Both the position numbers and the translations under genes were made by a program. From contig NZ_JAERVJ010000004.1 in the NCBI RefSeq assembly GCF_016745395.1, positions 50,269 to 114,268 on the forward strand: a stretch of 64,000 bases of DNA, in the 5' to 3' direction. This document shows positions 20,023 through 28,001 of the stretch, piece by piece. Under the pieces are notes generated by a model. The model saw only the letters and a program-made list of their open reading frames with translations. It did no database searches and was not told where the DNA came from. Source of the stretch: Methylocystis sp. Sn-Cys. GTDB taxonomy: Bacteria > Pseudomonadota > Alphaproteobacteria > Rhizobiales > Beijerinckiaceae. Each line of letters opens with the position of its first letter. Position 1 is the first letter of the stretch.

Positions 20023-20583
20023 GGCGGCGCATGTTTATTGTCTGCGGCGGCGATTTACGCGTTACTCCGACCTCGACGGGATAGTTGACATAGGGCGATC
20101 GCTTTCAAAGAGTGATTTGAAAATTAGCGTAAATACAGAATGATAGGCGCGTCATGAGCGGCGCGTGGCAGGGTTCGCTTGACGTCTGTATCGGCGGGAT
20201 GCGTCGACGTCACGGCGCATTGGTTCGGAGGCGAGGAAAGGCTGTCATAGGGGTATTAATCACACTCAAAAGGTATGATATTTGCAATTCTGGCTGGAGA
20301 AGCTTGAGGGCAACGGCCCGGCGTTGGAGGAGGGCCGATCAAAGCGAAGGCCGTTGTCGCGGGCGGTGATCCGCGGCGACAAGGAGCAAGGGTTGGCTAA
20401 GATGGTCGGACGCCCGTTCGACACTCGCGCCGAGGGGATCTGCGAATTTCTCCGGCATTAAAAGCACGCCCCGGGCCAGGGCCGGGGCGCGAAGTCTGTA
20501 GGTGGGAGTAGAAACAAAATTACGGCCGTGCGCGACCTCCTTTCAAAATCGGCAGCTCAGGGCCGGGCGACGCCCCGCGGCGC
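20023..20583. other. Intergenic stretch with a possible 59-codon remnant
   Basis: Between the TonB receptor 2 promoter and the end of the DUF1501 gene I see no recognisable gene. On the plus strand an open stretch from a TTG at 20282 to the TAA at 20459-20461 encodes 59 residues with coding-like composition (EKLEGNGPALEEGRSKRRPL and GRPFDTRAEGICEFLRH), but there is no clear ribosome site and no family I know. It may be the tail of a lost gene. Confidence 0.3.
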
Positions 20584-22035
20584 CTACGCGAGGACGTCAT
20601 TCACGACTTTCCCGTAGACCACCGTCGGACGTTCGGCGCGGCCAGCGCGTTTGTAGATCGTCTTCAGATGATCGAGCCCGAGAAGTTGCAGCACCGTGGC
20701 GTGCAGATCGTAGGTGTCGACAGGATTTTCGACTGTCTTCAGGCCAATCTCATCTGTCTGACCATAGGTGAAGCCGTGCTTCAGGCCCCCGCCGGCAAGC
20801 CATTGTGTATAGCCCCAAGGGTTATGGTCGCGTCCGTCGCCGCTTTGGCCGTATGAGGTGCGCCCGAATTCCGACGTCCACACCACGAGCGTTTCGTCGA
20901 GCAGCCCGCGTGCTGCGAGATCCGCCAGCAAACCCGCGATCGGCTTATCCACCGCGCGCGCATTCGCGCCATGGTTCTCTTCAAGCTTGCGATGCGCGTC
21001 CCAGTTCTTGTTGTCTTCGTTGATCGAGTCAACCGGGCCGGAGACCACCTGAACGAAGCGAACGCCGCGCTCGACGAGGCGGCGGGCGCGCAGCAGCACG
21101 GTGCCGTAGTCCTTGGTCGCCTCGTTGTCGAGGCCATAGAGGGACTTGGTCGCGGCCGTTTCCTTCGCAAGATCGACTGCTTCAGGGGCCGACGACTCCA
21201 TGCGATAGGCGAGCTCATAGGAGCGTGTGCGCGCCTGAAGCTCGGTGTCGGCCGAGAAGTCCTCGGACTTGTGCCCATTGAGTTTGGCGAGCAGATCGAG
21301 ATTATCGCGCTGCTGGGCGGCGGCGATCAGCTCCGGCCGGTCGAGATTGAGAATTGGCGACGCCCCGGGGCGAAAGGCGGTTCCCTGAAAAACGGCCGGG
21401 AGGAACCCTGAATTCCAATTGACGGAGCCGCCGCGCGGTTCACGCTTGCCGCCGTAGAGAACGACATAAGGCGGCAAGTCCGGATTGGCCGAGCCGAGCG
21501 CATAGGTGATCCATGCGCCGAGCGAGGGGCGACCGGGCGTTACGTCGCCCGTGTTGAGTTTCAGGATCGAAATGTCGTGAGTCGCGCCCACGGTCACGCT
21601 CGATTTGATAAAGGTGATCTTGTCCGCATGCTCTCCGAGATTCGGAAGAAGGTCGGAGAACCAGGCGCCGCTCTGGCCATACTGCTTCCATGTCCGGTTC
21701 GAGGCGAAGAGCTTGCCGGCGCCGCCCGAGGTAGTGACCTGAAGGCCTTTGCGGAACGACTCTGGAACCTCCTGACCCGCGAGACGTACGAGCTCTGGCT
21801 TGTAGTCGTAAAGATCGAGCGTGCTCGGCGCCCCGTCCATATGTAGCCAAATGACCGATTTCACTTTTGCGGCAAAATGCGGCTCCCTTTTCGCGAGCGG
21901 ATCGATATAGCTCGGCGCCGCCTGCGCGAGCGGAACGGATAAAACTCCGCCGCCCGGCATGAGGCCATTCAGCGCCAGTCCGCTAACGCCATAGCCGGCG
22001 GAAAACAGCCAGTCGCGCCTCGATTTATTGCTCAT
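20584..22035 (-). CDS. DUF1501 family protein, probable Tat-exported
   Basis: 483 residues. The N-terminus SRRDWLFSAGYGVSG resembles a twin-arginine signal, with cleavage near AQAAP. The body is a DUF1501 (sulfatase/alkaline-phosphatase-superfamily-like) domain: KSVIWLHMDGAPSTLDLYD near the start, SSVTVGATHD, WTSEFGRTSYGQSGDGRDHN and the C-terminal LHATVLQLLGLDH are typical. Function of the family is not established; it is abundant in Planctomycetes, nearly always next to DUF1549/DUF1553 proteins, as here (33-base gap upstream). The pair is unusual in Alphaproteobacteria. Likely periplasmic and co-transcribed with the upstream gene. Confidence 0.85.
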   Translation of the reverse strand: MSNKSRRDWLFSAGYGVSGLALNGLMPGGGVLSVPLAQAAPSYIDPLAKREPHFAAKVKSVIWLHMDGAPSTLDLYDYKPELVRLAGQEVPESFRKGLQVTTSGGAGKLFASNRTWKQYGQSGAWFSDLLPNLGEHADKITFIKSSVTVGATHDISILKLNTGDVTPGRPSLGAWITYALGSANPDLPPYVVLYGGKREPRGGSVNWNSGFLPAVFQGTAFRPGASPILNLDRPELIAAAQQRDNLDLLAKLNGHKSEDFSADTELQARTRSYELAYRMESSAPEAVDLAKETAATKSLYGLDNEATKDYGTVLLRARRLVERGVRFVQVVSGPVDSINEDNKNWDAHRKLEENHGANARAVDKPIAGLLADLAARGLLDETLVVWTSEFGRTSYGQSGDGRDHNPWGYTQWLAGGGLKHGFTYGQTDEIGLKTVENPVDTYDLHATVLQLLGLDHLKTIYKRAGRAERPTVVYGKVVNDVLA

Positions 22036-22068
22036 GTCATGTTCCTTCTTTTTCAGTATGGCTATGTG

Positions 22069-24387
22069 TCAGAAGCGGTAGATGAACTCGTTCGAATTCG
22101 CGACCGTATGAACGAGATCGACGAAAGCCGACGTACGGATCGGGTCGGAAATTTTCACATCCTTGCCGGTCGGCTCGGCGATCGTGAATCTCCCCTCCGA
22201 GGCTTTGCTCGCGATCACTTTTTCGTGTTGGTCCAGAAAAACCTTCAGCACGCCCTTTTCGTAATCGTCCGGATGGCGGGCGAAGAGGATTTGATACAGA
22301 CGGTCGATCCGCGCCGACTCGTCGTCTCCTCCCTCGCGGATCACACGACCCGCCAGCGCCTGGGACCACTGAAAAACGAGATCATTGTTGACGAGCGTCA
22401 GCGCCTGCAACGGGGTCGTTGTGACGTCGCGCTTGCTATGCGCTTGCTGCGTATTGTTGAGGTCGAAAGTTTCGAGCAGCGGATAGGGCACGCTGCGGCG
22501 CGCGAAGATATAGATACTGCGTCTATTGGTCTGACGGGGGTCGTTGGACGCCTCCCAAGCAGGGCCGACGTTCAAATTGGCAGGCAGCGGCGGAAACACA
22601 GCGGGCCCCCCGAGGGAGTCGTCGAGCTTGCCGGCTGCGACGAGAAGGGAATCCCTGATCTGCTCGGCGTCCAGACGCTTTCTCGGGAAGGAGGCCAGCA
22701 ACTTGTTTTCGGGATCTGCGGCGGCAACCTCGTCACGCTGCGCCGAAGATTGGCGGTAGACGCTGGAGAGCAAGATCTGGCGATGCAGCTTCTTGATGCT
22801 CCAGCCTTCCTTCACGAAGTTGTCGGCGAGATAATCCAGCAACTCGGGATGGGTCGGCTTGTCGCCGGCTTTGCCGAAATCGCTCACAGTCCCGACGATC
22901 CCTTTGCCGAAATATTCATTCCAGACACGGTTGACCAGAACGCGCGCAGTCAACGGATTGCTCGGGCTCGCCAGCCAGTTGGCGAGTGCGGTGCGGCGGC
23001 CGGAGGATGTCGCGCTCGGCCTGATGTCGGGCTTCTCTTTGCTGATTGCCTCCGGGAAGGCGGGCTGAACTTCGTCCAGCGGGCGCTCATGGTTGCCGCC
23101 GAAGAAAACATAGGTCGCAGGCGCGTCCGGATGGCCAAGTTCAGTCGCCGCCGTGAAAGTGTCCGACCCGCGCGTCGGCTTCAGTTTTTCGTATTTCTTC
23201 AACTCTTCATTGAGTTTTGAATATTCCCGCCATTTCGCGACGATCTCGGGCGTGCGGTCTGGATTCTTCTCGTCGTTCGCGATATCGCGCATATAATTGG
23301 AGAGCGCCGTCTGGTCGGTCACGGTCTCGGCGCGATAATTCACCCACCTGTCGAGGGCGTTCCACTCGGATTTTGCCTTTACGATCGACGCGCGGGCGTC
23401 CGGGTTGAAGCGCTCTTTGTAGAACTGTGTGGCCTTGTCCCGGACCGACTCGATGATCGCCTTCTGGCGCTCGAGGATGTCTTTCGCGGCTGCCTCGTAG
23501 ATCGCCTGCGCCTTGAGAAACTCTTCCTCTTGTGCGCCCTTGGCGGCAGGGAATTTCGCATTGAAGGACGTGTTGGCGAAGAAGGCCTGGAGCGAAAAAT
23601 AATCCTTCTGCGTCAGCTTATCCGATTTGTGATCATGGCAGCGAGCGCATCCTATCGTCGTGCCGAGAACCGCAGTCCCGATGGTGTCGACGATGTCCGT
23701 CGTGATTTGGTATTTGCGATTGATAAGATCACGCGCGTTCGGATTGTCGGCGTAACTTGCAAGGAATCCCGTCGCGACGAGTGCGTCTTGATCGCCGGGT
23801 GCAAGTTCATCGCCGGCGATCTGTTCTTGGATAAAACGCGAGTATGGCTTGTCGTTATTAAATGACTGGACGACCCAATCACGATAGCGAAAGAAATTAG
23901 GACGTGTGATGTCGTTCTGAAACCCGCCGCTGTCCGCGTAGCGCGCGAGATCGAGCCAACGTCGCGCCTGACGCTCACCGTAATGCGGCGAGGCCAAGAG
24001 ACGGTCGACTAGCTTTTCATAAGCGTCGGGCGACTCGTCGTTGACGAAAGCGGCGACTTCCTCGGGCTGGGGAATAAGGCCCCAAATGTCGAGCGTCGCT
24101 CGGCGAATGAAGGTCGCGCGGTCAGCATCCTGCGAGGGAGTCAGCTTTGCCGCTTCAATTTTTGATAAAATGAAAGCGTCGATTGGCGTGCGGACCCATT
24201 GCGCATTGGCGACCGCCGGCGCGCCGGCAATACGGATTGGCTGATAAGCCCAGTGCGGCGCGCGCGTGGGCGCGTTGGCGACGGGCGCGGCGTCGGGAAG
24301 GGGTTTCGAGTCGGCGCCTATCGCGAGTGCGGCGGTCGAGACGCTCAGCAGAAGAGCGAGTCCTACCTTTGTTGCCGGATGTTTCAT
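22069..24387 (-). CDS. DUF1549-DUF1553 secreted protein with single CxxCH motif
   Basis: 772 residues. Signal peptide to about residue 25. DUF1549 covers roughly 65-275 (TPIDAFILSKIE .. RRATLDIWGLIP .. YGERQARRWLDLARYADS) and carries C247-A-R-C250-H251, a haem c-like or metal site. A charged coiled region (290-390) follows, then DUF1553 (about 470-730: NPLTARVLVNRVWNEYFGKG, FPRKRLDAEQIRDSLL, TTPLQALTLVNNDLV). The N-terminal cytochrome (PSCyt1) domain common in planctomycete homologues is absent. Start ATG at 24387 is preceded by an AGAG site; the same frame is open for another 70 codons upstream but without a start. First gene of an operon with the DUF1501 gene, transcribed from the promoter at 24600-24628. 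Confidence 0.87.
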   Translation of the reverse strand: MKHPATKVGLALLLSVSTAALAIGADSKPLPDAAPVANAPTRAPHWAYQPIRIAGAPAVANAQWVRTPIDAFILSKIEAAKLTPSQDADRATFIRRATLDIWGLIPQPEEVAAFVNDESPDAYEKLVDRLLASPHYGERQARRWLDLARYADSGGFQNDITRPNFFRYRDWVVQSFNNDKPYSRFIQEQIAGDELAPGDQDALVATGFLASYADNPNARDLINRKYQITTDIVDTIGTAVLGTTIGCARCHDHKSDKLTQKDYFSLQAFFANTSFNAKFPAAKGAQEEEFLKAQAIYEAAAKDILERQKAIIESVRDKATQFYKERFNPDARASIVKAKSEWNALDRWVNYRAETVTDQTALSNYMRDIANDEKNPDRTPEIVAKWREYSKLNEELKKYEKLKPTRGSDTFTAATELGHPDAPATYVFFGGNHERPLDEVQPAFPEAISKEKPDIRPSATSSGRRTALANWLASPSNPLTARVLVNRVWNEYFGKGIVGTVSDFGKAGDKPTHPELLDYLADNFVKEGWSIKKLHRQILLSSVYRQSSAQRDEVAAADPENKLLASFPRKRLDAEQIRDSLLVAAGKLDDSLGGPAVFPPLPANLNVGPAWEASNDPRQTNRRSIYIFARRSVPYPLLETFDLNNTQQAHSKRDVTTTPLQALTLVNNDLVFQWSQALAGRVIREGGDDESARIDRLYQILFARHPDDYEKGVLKVFLDQHEKVIASKASEGRFTIAEPTGKDVKISDPIRTSAFVDLVHTVANSNEFIYRF

Positions 24388-24597
24388 CTCTTCGATTTCC
24401 TTGATGATATTGGAAAGAACGGGCGGGCCGAGGGCGTGCGTGTTTCGTTTCTCGGGAGAGCGATGGTGGGCAACGGCGCGATCAGCATCGTTTACTGCCA
24501 GACGGAGATACTTGAGCGCGTCCGCTTCTTTTGGTGCTTGCGACAGAAAGATCGTCTCTTCCCGACGAAACAGGAGCTGAGCGCTGTGGGACCTAAA
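24388..24597 (-). other. Open, in-frame leader upstream of the DUF1549 gene without a start codon
   Basis: Seventy codons between an in-frame TGA (24600-24598) and the ATG at 24387 contain no stop and read like protein (for example FLSQAPKEADALKYLRLAVN and RAVAHHRSPEKRNTHALG), yet contain no ATG, GTG or TTG. The promoter lies directly over the TGA. It could be a roughly 200-base untranslated leader, the fused remnant of a former small gene, or coding from a rare start. Confidence 0.35.
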
Positions 24598-24599
24598 TC

Positions 24600-24628
24600 A
24601 TACTAAAAAGGTACAGTTTACGAGTCAA
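24600..24628 (-). promoter_or_regulatory. Promoter of the DUF1549-DUF1501 operon (shared type)
   Basis: Minus strand: TTGACT (24628-24623), exactly 17 bases containing CTGTACC, then TAGTAT (24605-24600) followed by GAT. TACC is four bases before TAGTAT, as in the TonB receptor 2 promoter. Confidence 0.65.
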
Positions 24629-24980
24629 TTCCCCTTGCAGCGCAGACTCTGCTGCCTCAATGTGATATTTAAATGTTTGAATCTAAGAATTTAATTCACT
24701 TTTCCGCTGCTGTGCTGACGAGGTCACGTATGTAGAATCCTACTTTATAAATAGATAATAGCTCGGCATTCAAACAGGGGCCTCCTGCTCCATCTCGAAT
24801 CTCCTACCTGACGTAAGCTCGCAGTCGACGCTGCACTCTCGGTACCTGAGCGCTGGTCACTGCGACGTCCGAAAACATGCTTTCGACCGCGTTCGGTATC
24901 CCAATGATGTTTTCGATGGGGGCATCGCTGGTTCAACATTTCCCTCTAAGGGAGGTCGGCGTCTATTCGGCCACTGATGA
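24629..24980. other. AT-richer intergenic stretch, no gene seen
   Basis: Between the DUF1549 promoter and the transposase remnant I find no convincing reading frame. Composition is more AT-rich than the surroundings (for example TACTTTATAAATAGATAATAG at 24741-24761), consistent with acquired or decayed DNA. Confidence 0.4.
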
Positions 24981-25214
24981 GTGATGAGGGGGTCACTTGA
25001 GCCCTTCGTGACCGAAGCGGGGCGCGCGCCGCGGTCGACGGCCCCAGAGGATCATCACCGCGTCCTCGACGGCGTTTTCTGGATCGCTGCAGCGGCGCCC
25101 TATACAGTGATCTATTGGCGGCTGGTCGTCGGCCTGCGGCAGTTCCGCCGCCGTCGCGGGGGCGAGACGCTCAGCATCTTGCTCAAGCGCTATCAGGAGG
25201 GTGCGGTTAGGTGA
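24981..25214 (+). pseudogene. IS5-type transposase N-terminal remnant
   Basis: The translation contains APEDHHRVLDGVFWI, matching the N-terminal R-x-PEDHRRVLDGIFWI region of IS5-family transposases, then diverges into a distorted version of the -APW-DLP- -VYNRFRRW region (FRRRRGGETLSILLK). The DDE catalytic part and inverted repeats are missing, so this is debris. It marks a past insertion at the edge of the TonB/DUF1501 island. Confidence 0.6.
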
Positions 25215-25215
25215 C

Positions 25216-25479
25216 AACGCAGTCGGACGCCTTCGCCGCCCAGCGTCAAGCAATCGGACGGGGCGGCCTCAGGCGGCGTTGTCGCTTATGGCGGCGATCG
25301 GCGGCGGCTGGACCTCGAGTCTTTACGCCGCCCGCGTCGGAGCGACTGTGCGCTTCGTAGAATTAGCGACGCAAGAAGCGCGGAAGTCTGGCGCGTCCTT
25401 CTTGTTTCTTGCCGGCTTCGCTCCGCCTGATCAACATTCGGAATTGGCGCTGGCGGCGACGCCTGGACTCCTGTCCTAG
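25216..25479 (+). other. Possible gene debris after the transposase remnant
   Basis: A short open frame encodes QAALSLMAAIGGGWTSSLY, which recalls the C-terminal ALGGGW end of NodT-type outer-membrane channels, then unrelated sequence. No start with a ribosome site. The resemblance is short and may be chance. Confidence 0.25.
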
Positions 25480-25482
25480 GCG

Positions 25483-26220
25483 CTACAGCGGGTATCCCGT
25501 GAGGGCGGAAGCAAACTGAAGCCATAGGGGCGCCGCATCCAAGCTGAAGAAAAGCAGGAGGAGCGTCAAGAACTGAACGCCGAGGGCGACCAGAGCCGCG
25601 CGCGATACTCTGCCCGAACGAACATCTTTGAGACCGCTGGCGCCGGCATAGAGCAGGATGGAAATCAGCAACGAACCATAGGTCACTCCGGGCCCAGCAG
25701 GAATGACGAAACGCAACGCGCGCGCGGTCGCGGGCGCGATGAAGGAAAAGAAACTGGCCAGTTGAAAGTGACGATGCCAATCCGGACGGCGGATCGAGAC
25801 GAGAGCCCCGACACCAAAAAACGTGACCTCTACGAGCACCCAAAAAGGATAAGCGAGACCGGTCAAAGGCGCGAGCCCCGATATTTTCGGGTCCGCGGAA
25901 GCGACCCGAGCCACTGCAGTGACGAGCGACAATGCGACGACCAGTCCGAAAAGGACTGCGCCGATGACGCCAACGGTCTTGTGTCTTTCCCGTGATCCGG
26001 CGCCTGCCGTGTAATATTGAAAAGCGAAAACGGCGATCCAGGCCGTCGTCGCCGCACCGTGAGCGATTACGAGTAGCGTCAGCGGCTTCCCAGCCTCGAA
26101 AACGGGTTTCAGATAGAACGTCGGCGCAAAGCCAACGACCAAGAGAAGAAGAGCAAGACCGACGAGCCAATCCCCAATGCGTCGACTGTTTTCGGGAATA
26201 ACCGCAGCAGCGCTTGTCAT
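25483..26220 (-). CDS. Polytopic membrane protein, unknown function
   Basis: 245 residues with about seven hydrophobic segments (for example WLVGLALLLLVVGFAPTFYL near the N-terminus and AALVALGVQFLTLLLLFF near the C-terminus). Between segments lie histidines that recur in cytochrome-b561-like membrane proteins: AHGAATTAWIAVFAFQ, RERHKTVGVIG and DWHRHFQLASF. Similar uncharacterised proteins occur in Proteobacteria; haem binding is possible but not shown. AGGAG stands seven bases before the ATG. It is transcribed alone, convergent with the IS debris. Function unknown. Confidence 0.7.
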   Translation of the reverse strand: MTSAAAVIPENSRRIGDWLVGLALLLLVVGFAPTFYLKPVFEAGKPLTLLVIAHGAATTAWIAVFAFQYYTAGAGSRERHKTVGVIGAVLFGLVVALSLVTAVARVASADPKISGLAPLTGLAYPFWVLVEVTFFGVGALVSIRRPDWHRHFQLASFFSFIAPATARALRFVIPAGPGVTYGSLLISILLYAGASGLKDVRSGRVSRAALVALGVQFLTLLLLFFSLDAAPLWLQFASALTGYPL

Positions 26221-26371
26221 GAGTGTTCTCCTAAATTGAAAGGGTATAGGCTCTTATCGGATCGAGCATGAGACAACATGCGATCCGTCGAAACGTAAAA
26301 GCGAGGTTCTTGGCGCAAGGGGAAAACGAAGTCGATATAACCCCGATGCTACAGCCGCGTGCGCGTTGCGC

Positions 26372-26797
26372 TCATATCAAATGCGCCGGCGGCTGCGGAT
26401 TGTTCGCTGGGTTGGTGTCGTGCTTCGTTAATGCGAGAAGAAGGCCCGCCTCGACTAAGGGGCGCAAATCTCGTTCGAGCGCATTGGCCCGAGCCTCGTC
26501 ATAGACTTCATCGCCGCCGACATAGACAGCGAAAGCCGTGGAGTGCTTAGCTTTCTTTTCGGGATTTTCGATCGTCGCCTTGGTCCATTGGTAAAGCGGA
26601 TATTCATCGACGCCATGCTGTTCGGCTTGGGCGACATAATTCGCGAAGGCGTCGAACTGGCTGATCGCAGAGGCTTTGTGCCGCGCCAATACTTCGGCGA
26701 TCGGCTTGAACCTTCCGTCATTAACGTCCCCGCGAGCGACTTCGGCCAACTCCGGCGATAGCTTGAAGCGCAACTGGTATTCCCATTTCTCAGGCAT
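26372..26797 (-). CDS. Hypothetical protein (141 aa)
   Basis: A soluble acidic protein without signal peptide or membrane segment, beginning MPEKWEYQLRFKLSPELAEV. It contains QFDAFANYVAQAEQHGVDEY in the middle and ends in a Pro/Asn-rich tail (NPANNPQPPAHLI). Helix-rich by appearance. I do not recognise the family. A promoter-like sequence with TTGACT and CTACC lies 150-175 bases upstream on the same strand, similar to those of the TonB and DUF1549 genes, which links it to the preceding island. Codon use is like its neighbours, so it is likely a real gene. Confidence 0.65.
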   Translation of the reverse strand: MPEKWEYQLRFKLSPELAEVARGDVNDGRFKPIAEVLARHKASAISQFDAFANYVAQAEQHGVDEYPLYQWTKATIENPEKKAKHSTAFAVYVGGDEVYDEARANALERDLRPLVEAGLLLALTKHDTNPANNPQPPAHLI

Positions 26798-26937
26798 GGT
26801 GAACCCTCGGTATGGAGCAGATGGTGGCGAGAGAACGTGGCCTCCTCGCCTTCCAAGTCTCGGCTGATCGCACCCCTCACGATCGTGGGAGGCGGGTTGG
26901 ACTCGGCGCCAAAACCGAGCCGCTGAATCTAAAGCCT

Positions 26938-26972
26938 ATAATAATGGTAGGAAAAACCGGAAGGCGAGTCAA
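26938..26972 (-). promoter_or_regulatory. Promoter-like element of the 26.4-kb hypothetical gene
   Basis: Minus strand: TTGACT (26972-26967), then 17 bases ending in CC, then TACCATTATTATAGG (26949-26935). CTACC followed by an AT-rich tract matches the shared element, but the spacing differs. The rest of the 400 bases between this gene and the CusF-like gene (26798-27197) shows no gene. Confidence 0.35.
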
Positions 26973-27197
26973 TCGCGACGATTGCGGTGAGGCTCGCGAG
27001 TTATCGGCCGATTCAAACCGCGTCTGGCGCCGTTCAATCAATCATGGATTTGATAGCGCTTCGTTCGTTGGTGACGCATTAGCTTCGCCTCACGGCCCTT
27101 GTCGCGCCATGCGTTCTTTCGAGAACGCCGGGCCGGAACAAAACGCAAACTACCGGCTTTGGAAAGAACCGGCCCATCCGTTTAGCCAAGGGAGACG

Positions 27198-27545
27198 GTG
27201 ATGGAAACAGCGTTGCGACAAGTTCTCAAACTGGCGGCCGCCTTGGGGCTGGCGCTTGCCGGCGTCTCATCGGTCGCGGCGCAGAGCCCGGGCCGCACGC
27301 AAATCGCGGAGGCGGTAGAGAAGGCGACCGGACAAGGGGTCGTCGAGGCGGTGAACGAGGAGGAGCGTCAGCTTCGGATTACGCATGAGGCGATCCCCGA
27401 GCTAAAATGGCCGCCAATGACCATGGCGTTCAAAGTCGCGCCCGGGGTGAGGCTCGAAGGGCTTGGGCCCGGCGCCAAGGTTACCTTTACTCTCTCCAAA
27501 TCCTCACAGGGCTATGTGATCGACCAGATTCAACGTGTGCAATAA
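27198..27545 (+). CDS. CusF-like periplasmic copper-binding protein
   Basis: 115 residues with a signal peptide cut near residue 27 (VSSVAA-Q). The mature part is a small beta-barrel of the CusF/CusB-C type: GQGVVEAVNEEERQLRITHE, then WPPMTMAF, ending VIDQIQRV. The Cu(I)/Ag(I) ligands of E. coli CusF are His, Trp, Met, Met with spacing 8-3-2; here H62, W70, M73, M75 have exactly that spacing, so Cu(I) binding with cation-pi shielding by the Trp is very likely. It should act as a periplasmic copper chaperone, fitting the CopA ATPase 3 kb away. GGGAGACGG precedes the ATG. Confidence 0.88.
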   Translation: MMETALRQVLKLAAALGLALAGVSSVAAQSPGRTQIAEAVEKATGQGVVEAVNEEERQLRITHEAIPELKWPPMTMAFKVAPGVRLEGLGPGAKVTFTLSKSSQGYVIDQIQRVQ

Positions 27546-27653
27546 ACCCCGCGGCGCCCAAGTTATAAGTGCGTCAATATTCATGGTTGAAGGCTGGTTC
27601 GCAAGCCCCCATTATTCCCGCGAGCAGCAACGCTCGGATTGAAGGGGGATGAA

Positions 27654-27872
27654 ATGCGCAAGTTCATATTCTCTATCATAGCGTCCCTATTCGCCTTCAC
27701 CGCTCCGGCGATGGCGCAGAGCGAGGAGCATCGAGAACATAGTGCGATGCAGCATATCGGCGGCCACTGGCGGCATGGGCACCGCGATTGGAGCCAGCAA
27801 ACGGGCCGCCATGTTCACAACGTCTGTTGGGACTGGGACGCAGTTCAGGGCTGGGTCTGGAACTGCCGCTAA
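27654..27872 (+). CDS. Small secreted His-rich protein
   Basis: 72 residues from the ATG at 27654, preceded by GGGGGA; an in-frame TTG at 27639 is less likely. Signal peptide MRKFIFSIIASLFAFTAPAMA, then a mature peptide of about 51 residues with nine histidines (EEHREHSAMQHIGGHWRHGH, later GRHVHN) and four Trp, plus two cysteines (CWDWDAVQGWVWNC) that could form a disulfide loop. Probably a periplasmic metal-binding peptide. It lies 108 bases after the CusF-like gene and may share its transcript. No known family recognised. Confidence 0.65.
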   Translation: MRKFIFSIIASLFAFTAPAMAQSEEHREHSAMQHIGGHWRHGHRDWSQQTGRHVHNVCWDWDAVQGWVWNCR

Positions 27873-27957
27873 CGCGCTTTCGCGAAAGTCCATCACTTTG
27901 CGGAATGCGCTCTAGTGGCGCTTTCGAGAGAGCCTGCCAGCCGAGCTGGCAAGCTCT
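27873..27957. repeat. Two palindromic units after the His-rich gene
   Basis: 27873-27914 is a degenerate copy of the GCGC..TTTCGCGAAAG..ATGCGCTC palindrome seen intact at 37114-37161. 27927-27957 is a second hairpin, GAGAGC-c-TGCCAGC with complementary GCTGGCA-a-GCTCTC. Neither has a T run, so I class them as repeats, although they may slow transcription between the convergent genes. Confidence 0.6.
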
Positions 27958-28001
27958 CAATACTGGGAATTGAGGACGGCAAAACGCCGCCCGACTGAGC
28001 T

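Noticed and set aside
20154..20369. 71-residue plus-strand frame in the gap after TonB receptor 2
   Set aside because: No ribosome site, no recognisable domain, and it overlaps in another frame the slightly more coding-like stretch at 20282-20461.
26812..27201. 129-residue plus-strand frame before the CusF-like gene
   Set aside because: Composition and Arg-rich reading are those of a non-coding frame; the promoter-like element of the minus-strand gene lies inside it.
27927..27957. Intrinsic terminator between the His-rich and FadL genes
   Set aside because: The stem is good but no T run follows on either strand; listed as a repeat instead.
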